A stretch of DNA of 64,000 bases from Curvularia sp. ZM96 (taxonomy: Eukaryota; Ascomycota; Dothideomycetes; Pleosporales; Pleosporaceae). Location of the stretch: contig JAJGBQ010000003.1 of the NCBI GenBank assembly GCA_022457065.1, positions 682,001-746,000 of the forward strand, given 5' to 3'. The translations under genes and the position numbers were made by a program. Positions 56,642 to 64,000 of this stretch are shown here, piece after piece; within the stretch, counting starts at the first letter, position 1; each line of letters starts with the position of its first letter. The notes below the pieces were generated by a model that saw only the letters and a list, made by a program, of their open reading frames with translations, did no database searches and was not told where the DNA came from.

Positions 56642-56783
56642 GCTGGAAAGGGGCGTATTTCAGCATGTATTATATGACAGAATCTACGTGAAAGTATAGA
56701 AACATACATAGCAGTAAACCAAGACCTTACAAAAGTTGTTCATCATTGGGATGGACTCGGTGTAGTCTCGATTGCTGGAGCAT

Positions 56784-56992
56784 CTCACCTACAACTGGTG
56801 GAACCGGAGAATGGCGACCTACAAAACTATTACTTTAAAAAGTAATTATGGTTGTCACAGTTACTCATTCTTTGCTATGTTCTAAGCACTTCCAACTCTG
56901 CTTTTAAAAGTTGCTGTAGTTGCCACAGTCATTCATCGTGTTGACAGCGCAAGGTAGCTTTGATTTTCCGGTTTTACTGGTTGTGGGAGAGA
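56784..56992. mobile_element. MITE-like element, family B copy 3
   Basis: About 209 bp. The left end reads ctcacctacaactggtggaaccggagaatgg; the right end, on the minus strand, reads ctctcccacaaccagtaaaaccggaaaatc. These pair as imperfect terminal inverted repeats and match the copies at 51.1-51.5 kb. The interior has paired gttgtcacagttactca / gttgccacagtcattca blocks. No coding frame. Confidence 0.68.
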
Positions 56993-57172
56993 GTATATCA
57001 AAAGGACCTCGGCTGTACCTTGCATTTATAGTTACCCCACACGACCGTATACCGAGATCCATGAATACATTGTTAACTATAAGCCTATACTCCACCTAGG
57101 TTTCTTACTTAGTCCCACTCAACCTTGTGACTTTCCATCGCACCACCTGCTCTTGATTTCGCGCATTTCATC

Positions 57173-58791
57173 ATGGCGTCCCAATCCCCTACCCTAATCT
57201 TCAACTACGACATCTCCTGTCCCTTCGCCTACATAGCATCAACGCGCGTGCAAGCTTTAGCCCAACGCACAAATGCAACACTCGTCTACCGTCCCGTCTT
57301 GCTCGGCGCCATCTACCGCGCAACAGCCGCACCGCAGGGCGCAGGTGGCAGCGCGAGCGACGTCTTCAACTCTGCTAAGAAAGCCGTCACTGCCAAAAGC
57401 ATGCAGCGCACCCTGAGCCGGTACCAGATTGCGTACAATCCGCCGCCACGGCATCCGCGCAAGACGGTGAATGCGCTGCGCATGTTGTACTGTGTTGCCA
57501 ATCAGGAAAAGAGGGGGGCATTGACGGATGCCTTGTTTCGCGCGTACTGGGTTGAGGGCCGAGACGTCAACGACGATGCGGTGCTCTTGCAGATAGCGAA
57601 AGAGAGCGGAGTCGACGGACTTGATGCATCTTGTTTTGGGAATGTGGGGGCCAGAGGGGAGTTGGAACGGGCGACAGGTGAGGCGATTGAGAGAGGTGCG
57701 TTTGGGGTCCCTGGATTCTGGATCCCAGATGCTGTTGGTGTGCAAGAAGATGGAGGGAAGGAGAAAGGGAGATTCTTCTGGGGCCAGGATCGCATGCATT
57801 TTGTGGAGGCGACGTTGCTTGGTCTCTCGTTGTCGTCGACTTCAGGTCCTTCAGATCCTTGGGCACGCGTTCCTAATCTGCGTTCTCTGCTTCCTCGCTG
57901 CACACACTCGAATATCCTGCCATCTTCCAACAAACCTACGGTCAAACTGGAATTCTGGTTCGACTTTTCATCTCCCTGGGCTTTCCTGGGTTATACCCAG
58001 CTTCCTCGCTTGCAACGCACCTTTGGCCCTGGCCTGGAGATTGTGCTCAAGCCTTTCTTGCTGGGTATCTTGTTCCGCGAGATCGGGGCTCCGAATATGC
58101 CTATGCTTGCGGTGAGCCCGGCAAAGGTGTCATGGTCGAGGCGTGATCACGCGGATTGGACGAGATGGTGGAATGCGGTTGATGTTCAAGAGGGACAGAG
58201 CGAGAAAGGGAAAGATGGGCAGATCAAATTCCACTGGGCCGATGTGTTTCCAATAAGGACGCCGACTGTGCTGAGGGTCGGCATCGTGGAGCCGGCAACG
58301 ACCAAGATCTTGTGTAAGTTTACTCTCGTTCCCTTTCTTGATCTCCCCTGCGTTCGAAGGGGTGGTTAAGGTGGACACGTACAGTTTCACAAGTTAACCG
58401 TAGAATAGTCTCAGCATGTTGGGAGCAGAACAAGAACGTCGCAGACGACAATGTCCTCCAATCTGTCCTGGATGACGCAGGGTATGACGGCGTCGACCTC
58501 ATTGCGCGTGCTAATGCCCCTGATATCAAGGCAAAACTGCGGACTCTTACGGCTGAAGCAAAAGAGCTAGGCCTCTGTGGTGTACCCACTTACCGTGTGC
58601 TGAGACAGCAACAGAGTGGAGGGGAGTTTGAGGCTGTTGGTGGATTAGTGTGGGGGCAGGATGAGATCAATGTTGTTGAGGATTTAATTGCTGGTTGGAC
58701 ACCTGAGAAGAGTGACGGTCGCGTTGCCGAGGTAGGCAAGGTCAAGTACGATGATGTACAAAGCGTAAAGGGCGTTGGTCCGAAGTTGTAA
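57173..58791 (+). CDS. Tandem DsbA/kappa-GST-fold protein (two HCCA-isomerase-like domains)
   Basis: join(57173..58313, 58409..58791), 507 aa. The intron starts GTAAGT and ends AATAG. Two thioredoxin-fold domains lie in tandem. Domain 1 (about 1-225) starts LIFNYDISCPFAYIASTRVQAL and contains FGVPGFWIPD and FFWGQDRMHFVEATL. Domain 2 (about 258-480) starts VKLEFWFDFSSPWAFLGYTQLPRL and ends GLCGVPTYRVL...LVWGQDEINVVEDLI. D-x-S-x-P-x-A near the N-terminus and VP...WGQD near the end are the pattern of 2-hydroxychromene-2-carboxylate isomerase and kappa-class glutathione transferases. Single-domain enzymes are about 200-230 aa, so this is a duplication or fusion. A glutathione-dependent isomerase or transferase role is likely; the substrate is unknown. 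Confidence 0.85.
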
Positions 58792-59140
58792 TTACAATGA
58801 CCTCTTTTTATAGCATTCAAACGATATGAATAGGAAAGACTTCGAAGTTATCTCATGTAATCAATGAGGTATTAAAGACGACATAACATTCGAACGTACG
58901 TTAAATACAGGATCCATTATTCAGTCAAGATTCAAAGCAAACCATTGCGCCAAGACATAAAGCTATTCCGGGTATCATAAGTCATAAATTGCGGTTATAG
59001 GGGTATCTGTGAGGGGTACATGTGTCGTGATCGACGAGCTATTCCATGAGACTGCAGGCATGGCGGTTTCGAAAAAGTACCTGGGAAGTTCAAGGGTACG
59101 TACCAATACTTTGATGAAATGCAGCGAAAGTGCAGAATGG
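58792..59140. other. Convergent intergenic, no gene seen
   Basis: About 350 bp of AT-rich 3' flanks between two convergent genes. Confidence 0.5.
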
Positions 59141-59842
59141 CTATGTCGAGAGATCAACATGAGGGTATGCGCGACGCTTCCTTCTTTTTGCTGCTAGTTG
59201 AGGAGTCCATATTCCACTGAAGAGGTCCTCGCATTCATCTTCGTCCTGGGAATCAAACTCAATATCATCCTTGCCGGTGTTCACGACCATACCATTGTCC
59301 TCTTCTTTCAGGGCTTGGTCCCACTCTGTTCCTTTCACAGTCTTTTTCGCCTCGAGTATGAACTTTCCGATCTTGTATTTCTGGCTGTCTTCTGCGGCAT
59401 CGACATACTTCCATCCCAGGACACTCCCGCAATTGCGACAGCTTATATCGGATACGGTGTGTTCACCTGTGACGAGTTGTCGGGATTGGGGTTTGTGTAT
59501 AATCGTGTTGGGCAAGTCGCCATTCTTGAAGCCTGTTCCTGAAAAGCTCCCGCCCTGTAGAAAGCTAGATGAGGACGGTGGGCTGACGAGATATGCACGA
59601 CCGTGTCTGCCGGTGAATCCTTTACTTATAATTGATGACGTAGGAATGAGATCGGCGAGGCATTTCTGACAACGAAGGTGTGAAGTCGGTCGAGTGGCTA
59701 GAAAGGAGGTTGGCTTTGGCGGAGACGAAGATGGAGATGCCGATGAGCTGGTGGTATCGCTGTACGCTGAGCTGCTGCGTCGGCGAAAGGTCAAGCTCGG
59801 GAACAGGTAAAGGGGAAAGGGAGTTGTTGGCGAGTTTGGCAT
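59141..59842 (-). CDS. Yippee-like zinc-binding protein
   Basis: Single exon, 233 aa. The first about 50 residues are a Ser/Pro-rich extension. The Yippee domain follows: HLRCQKCLADLIPTSSIISKGFTGRHGRAYLV, then SGEHTV-type core (VTGEHTVSDISCRNCGSVLGWKYV) and EDSQKYKIGKFILE. The two C-x2-C pairs bind one zinc. Between the halves there is a Ser/Gly-rich insert (PPSSSSFLQGGSFSGTGFKNG) longer than in animal Yippee. The C-terminus is acidic then Arg/Lys-rich (AAKRRKRRAY). Yippee folds also occur in Mis18 and cereblon. In fungi the role is poorly known; GID E3-ligase or centromere links exist for relatives, but nothing in the sequence decides. Confidence 0.85.
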   Translation of the reverse strand: MPNSPTTPFPLYLFPSLTFRRRSSSAYSDTTSSSASPSSSPPKPTSFLATRPTSHLRCQKCLADLIPTSSIISKGFTGRHGRAYLVSPPSSSSFLQGGSFSGTGFKNGDLPNTIIHKPQSRQLVTGEHTVSDISCRNCGSVLGWKYVDAAEDSQKYKIGKFILEAKKTVKGTEWDQALKEEDNGMVVNTGKDDIEFDSQDEDECEDLFSGIWTPQLAAKRRKRRAYPHVDLST

Positions 59843-60931
59843 GATGTGCTGTTGGGAATGGGAAGCCAGTTAGTGCAAGTCTTGTTGGGTGCCTTTTGCG
59901 GTAGCTGATACGAGATTGTCGACGATAGCCTTCACGAGTGCCTTGTGACTTCGCGTGGTGTAAACCAGATTCGTTGCTAGATGAATTTCACACTAATGCA
60001 ATGCTCTTTTTGCCAGCCTTGTAGCCGTCGCGTCAAGATGAGGCGCGCTCGGCGAAAGCCCGTCTAGGTGTTTGACTGGAGCTGCCGACGCAGCTATGAA
60101 TGTCGTCGCGGGGAGGCCGGTGACGTGATGGTGGAGGAGCCGGAATGTCGCGATAAGCGATAGGTGATAACGGATAAGGCGCCACAGCCGAGCGAAGCGG
60201 GACAGGGAGGGGACGATGCCACTTGAGTTATCCGAGCTTTGGCAGGCTGGGCGTCCTGGATTTAAGAAAAGCAGAGATGGCGGAGAGGGAAGAAAGGAAC
60301 AAAGCGGTCAACATGACATTCCGGTCCCCTCCTCGGAGAGGTGTCCCGCGCTGCCGAATCACAGCGAGCCTCCTGATCATGCGGCCATTCGAAACCCAGC
60401 ATATGTCACGAGATATGCTGGCGCTCCGATCGCAGGAGGCCAGTACAGGCGCGATCGCTGAGCATGCTCATCTCAGTGGCTATTGCTTTTCTTTTTCCTG
60501 AAGTCATGGTGAGATATGTTTCTGGCTTGATATTACGATTGGTTAGCGAAACGGATTACTCTTTTGGTTCAAGCATTGTTTGCGATACACTTCATTCGGT
60601 TGTAGCTGGCCCTCCTCGTATCATTCCAAGAACCCAGTATTCTGGCTTCAGTACTGGATATCTGGCTGATCTCGATTTCCTAATTCTGCTCTTTCCAGCT
60701 CTAGTAATAACATGCAGGTCCACGCTACTTTCCACTGTGTCGTCGTACTTTCTGTTGGCAGCGCCGATCAAACCTTCTTGCTCCGACGTGCAGCACCAGA
60801 CTAGTATCGTACCTATGTCTACTTGCACTGCTTCATCTGCTCTCCTCAATGGACTTGGCTTGGTTTGCCCAGCATTGTTATTTTATCCCATTCCTAACAC
60901 TAGGTACCACCGACATCCTAACGTCGGCGAG
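59843..60931. other. Divergent intergenic and kinase 5' region
   Basis: About 1.09 kb between the Yippee gene (minus) and the kinase start I chose. The kinase frame is open back to 60464, so part may be translated (hydrophobic and unconvincing). No other gene was seen. Confidence 0.45.
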
Positions 60932-63900
60932 ATGATTTCATTTGTCCCGCCACGAAAACGAAAAGATGTCCACAATCCTTGTCCGGAAGCGCATGATAAG
61001 GGCAAGGTTCGTGTTGTTGAGCGTTCTACAGAAGCTCCACCTGTCGCCACCCCAAACACCCGACATGCACGTAACAATACCCCTGCCAGCCGCAGATTTA
61101 CCAGCTTGCGTCGTGGAAGCCTGAAACTCTTTTCCATTTTCCGTAATGGCAAGAGTATGCGCATTCCATTTTCGTTCGTTGATCCATCAGCTTTAACAGT
61201 ACCATCAGGCTCTTCCCCAAGCTCTGCAGAGGCTGGATTCGGCAGTACGAGCTCAGCAGCGAACAAACCAAGCAATTCAGCCTATATGATGGTCAACAAA
61301 CCCTATTCCGACTCGTCTTCGCATTTCCCTCTTACCTCCAACGCCCCTATGAGCCTACCGCCCCTCACCTTAGATCGAGACAACTCATCCCTTCTCCAGC
61401 TGACCAACGCCGCCACCTTCGATGGCGAATCCGAACCAATGTTTAGAGCTCGCACACCAACTCATACACCTGTTGCGTCGAGCAGATCAACCCCGGGTCT
61501 ATCTAGGCAGCTGACTACATCGCTTTCGAACGCCATACTGAATAACGACACAGTAGTTCATCGCCCTAGATTGAGTGCTCGGCCCACTGTTAATTTAAGT
61601 TACTTCAACCAGAACGATGATCAACACACTACACTCTCACCAAAAACACCCATGTCTGAGGTGCCTTCTCTGCCATCAAGCATATTCAGCCCGGGTAGCA
61701 GTGTGGGACCACTAAGCCAGTCAACTGCACCCACGTCGGTGGTTTCTTCGGGCGGCCCACGGTCAGCGGAAACAACACTTCGTACCCACAACGGCCGTTT
61801 CGGGACTGACAACTCACCATCCCCCTTCTGTGAGCCTATTCCCGACACTTCACCTCTCCGGTTTCTGTTGTTCCCTCGTCAGGATGCACCGCGTGTGTGC
61901 GAGCCCTCCATCCAAACAATTGAAAAAGCGGTGGCTGTAAAGGTCTTCTTCGAGTCGCATTTCAATGAGGTTCTATCTACCAAGATCACACCAAGGTCTA
62001 TGCGGCGCCGGCAAATGGAGCGTAAACTTCTCACAATAACTACCTCTGATGAGCAACGGTATGATAAGAGACGAGAATAGTACCTCGCTGAAAGCAACCA
62101 CCTACGCCAAGTACGAGTCATGAAGTCGAATAGTCTAGCTCGGCAGAAGATGAAGGGCGTACATGCCTCGAATTATGACATAATTCGGGTGCTAGGCAAA
62201 GGTAGCTTTGGCGTCGTTAGACTGGTTCGCGAGAAAAGCGACCATTGCGAGACTCTTCGCGGAAGCTGCTGTAGTGCGAGATATCTTGATGGCTCCTTGA
62301 CTCCAAGGGGCGAAAGCTCTTGCACGTCTAGTCACAAACCGAAACAAGTATTTGCTATGAAGGTCATCAGGAAGTCCGACATGCTTCGCAACAGCCAGGA
62401 AGGGCACTTGCGTGCAGAGAGAGATTTCTTGGTCGCTTCAGAAAACTCTCGCTGGGTCGTGCCTCTGATTTCTGCCTTTCAAGACAGCAACAACCTGTAT
62501 CTTGTCATGGAATACATGATGGGTGGAGATTTTCTGGGTTTGCTCCTGCGCGAGGACATTCTCGATGAAAATGTGGCCAAGTGGTACCTGGCGGAGATGA
62601 TTCTTTGCATTGAAGAAGCACACAAGATGAAGTGGATCCATCGCGACGTCAAGCCTGACAACTTTCTCATCACTTCGTCTGGCCACCTCAAGATTTCCGA
62701 CTTTGGTCTTGCTTTTGACGGTCACTGGACCCACAACCAGGCATACTATAACGAACAGCGATATGGTCTACTTCGTGACTTGGATTTGCAAGTGCAAGGC
62801 GACACACAGGATATGGAAGAAGAGAGGATTCGACAGGATGCTCGCCAAACCATGGGTCATGCGCATAGTAACGCCATGTCTCGTAGCCGCTACCAGACTA
62901 GGCAAGATCCCGCGAATGGACCCATCATCGACTGGCTGAATCGTGAACAAAGGCGTCAGTTCGCGAAGAGCATCGTCGGTACTAGTCAATACATGGCTCC
63001 GGAGGTCATCCGAGGGGAAAGCTACGATGGACGTTGTGACTGGTGGAGTATTGGTATAATACTATATGAGGTATGTCGTCGTGGTTGACAGACGGCAGCC
63101 CCTCTAATACGTCCAGTGTCTCTATGGTTACACACCATTTTTCAGCGACAACAGGCAAGCAACCAAGGCACGAATACTCGTACGCAGAAATGTCCACTTT
63201 CCACATCTGGAGCTCATATCTGTAGGATCACAAAAAATGGCTACGATTCCCACTAGACCAGCGTTACGCCCGTCCGAATATCGACCGCATGCCTCTCTTG
63301 CCCGTCTCACGAAATGCCATAGACCTGATGACCCGACTCCTCGAAGAAAGACAAAATCGACTCTCCGCCAGGCGATACCGCGAAAACGACCTGGTCCTCC
63401 GTGAAAAACTCCTCGGTGTACGCAGCCATCGCCACGTCTCCAACATCACCGGCCACATCGTCTTCCCCCACGATGCCGAAGACATAAAATCGCACCCATT
63501 CTTCCGCAACATCCAGTGGTCAATCTTACACATGACACGCCCGCCCTTTGTGCCACGCGTGCACAGCGGCCAGCCCATTACCAAGTACTTTGACGACGAA
63601 GCGGATATCATGAGCGTATCCGATCATCTCGACTCGTCCAGCTACGAAGTCTTCTCAGCGCCCGAACAGCTGCCACCCCTTGGTCTCGCTTCTCACGACA
63701 CTACACCCATCGTCCAACCCACCGTCAATAAAACCAGTGCTTTCGATCCCATTGCGCCCACCAGTCTCTGCACATCGCTGAACCGGATCCGCAAGCGCAG
63801 ACGAGAGAAGAAACGGCCTCGCGACAAGCTGCTTCGCGACGCGGAGGTTGGGCGTGCAGTCATGGAGATTAGGAAAAGGGGTGCGTTTGTAGGATACACG

Positions 63901-64000
63901 TATCGCAGGCCGAGGTTCTCGGTGCTCGACTTGGAGGATGGAGTCGCCGTGGCGGGAAGACCGCATGTTACGCGTGCTGGGGTTGCTGCTGCGAGTGCGT
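60932..64000 (+). CDS. NDR-type AGC protein kinase, in-frame TAG, truncated by window end
   Basis: The coding frame starts at ATG 60932 (MISFVPPRKRKD; earlier ATGs are possible). It runs to an in-frame TAG at 62078-62080, continues in the same frame to 63070, then 63117..63179 and 63226 to the window end, where it is still open. The N-terminal about 320 residues are disordered. The Mob-binding helical region is EKAVAVKVFFESHFNEVL...KRRE, then TAG, then YLAESNHLRQVRVMKS, with coding sense on both sides. The kinase domain has VLGKGSFGVVRLV, FAMKVIRK, IHRDVKPDNFLI, SDFGLAFDG, a long activation insert, and GTSQYMAPEVI. These match the NDR/LATS class (Cbk1, Orb6 relatives) that control morphogenesis with Mob proteins. 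The TAG makes this either a pseudogene, a polymorphic null, a recoded gene or a sequence error. Confidence 0.8.

Noticed and set aside
60464..60931. Upstream extension of the kinase frame from 60464
   Set aside because: Hydrophobic, Cys-rich residues that do not resemble a kinase N-terminus; the start at 60932 gives a normal charged disordered leader. Not excluded.
62050..62081. A 22-nt intron (gtatga...aatag) that would remove the kinase TAG
   Set aside because: Too short for a fungal intron and not a multiple of three, so it would destroy the downstream frame.
1..64000. tRNA, rRNA, CRISPR, telomere or intact transposase sequences
   Set aside because: None was recognised on either strand by eye; a covariance-model scan would be needed to exclude small RNA genes.

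Overview
The window is nuclear DNA of a filamentous ascomycete. Most genes carry one to three short GT-AG introns of about 45-110 bp. The families present are Pezizomycotina-type: REV1, RAD3/XPD, listerin, a Rom2-type RhoGEF, an FKBP nucleolar-type isomerase, an ODC antizyme, an NDR-type kinase and an X325 copper protein. A Dothideomycete, perhaps Pleosporales, fits the overall feel, but that is an inference and no marker here proves it. I see no rRNA, tRNA, CRISPR array or intact transposase gene.

Layout. 1-7.4 kb: secreted X325/BIM1-like copper protein, SRR1-like protein, DJ-1/PfpI protein, FAD-dependent amine-type oxidoreductase and a small SR-rich conserved protein. 8.6-9.2 kb: two adjacent, related MITE-like inverted-repeat elements. 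9.3-12.5 kb: a secreted Thr/Ser-rich apple-like protein and an NAD-binding SDR. 13.1-13.7 kb: a small repeat protein interrupted by an in-frame TGA. 13.9-16.9 kb: a membrane spermidine-synthase-like protein divergent from a CCDC97-like protein. 17.6-19.1 kb: an unrecognised RanBP2 zinc-finger protein with an in-frame TAG. 20.6-25.7 kb: Rom2-type RhoGEF, followed by about 4 kb without a gene. 29.8-31.6 kb: amino-acid permease. 32.9-40.2 kb: a small membrane protein and a probable sugar-acid catabolic group (galactonate-type dehydratase, 2-keto-3-deoxy-acid aldolase and a Dal5-type MFS carrier). 40.6-51 kb: REV1, FKBP, ODC antizyme and RAD3. 51.1-57 kb: listerin with MITE-like repeats on both sides. 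57.2-64 kb: a double DsbA/kappa-GST-fold protein, a Yippee protein and an NDR-type kinase that runs off the window end and has an in-frame TAG.

How the genes connect. Several are housekeeping: quality control (listerin), DNA repair and transcription (REV1, RAD3), cell-wall integrity signalling (Rom2-like) and polyamine control (antizyme). The clearest local pathway is the sugar-acid group. The dehydratase and aldolase share a 409-bp divergent promoter, and together they would convert an aldonic acid to pyruvate plus a three-carbon aldehyde, with the MFS protein a plausible importer.

Most striking signals. (1) A classic antizyme +1 programmed frameshift (TCC-TGA) lies 10 nt upstream of an intron. 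(2) Three otherwise coherent genes are each split by one stop codon that is a single transition from a sense codon. (3) Two different MITE-like families are present, each as adjacent copies. All coordinates and splice sites were read by eye. No alignment, structure prediction or database search was run.
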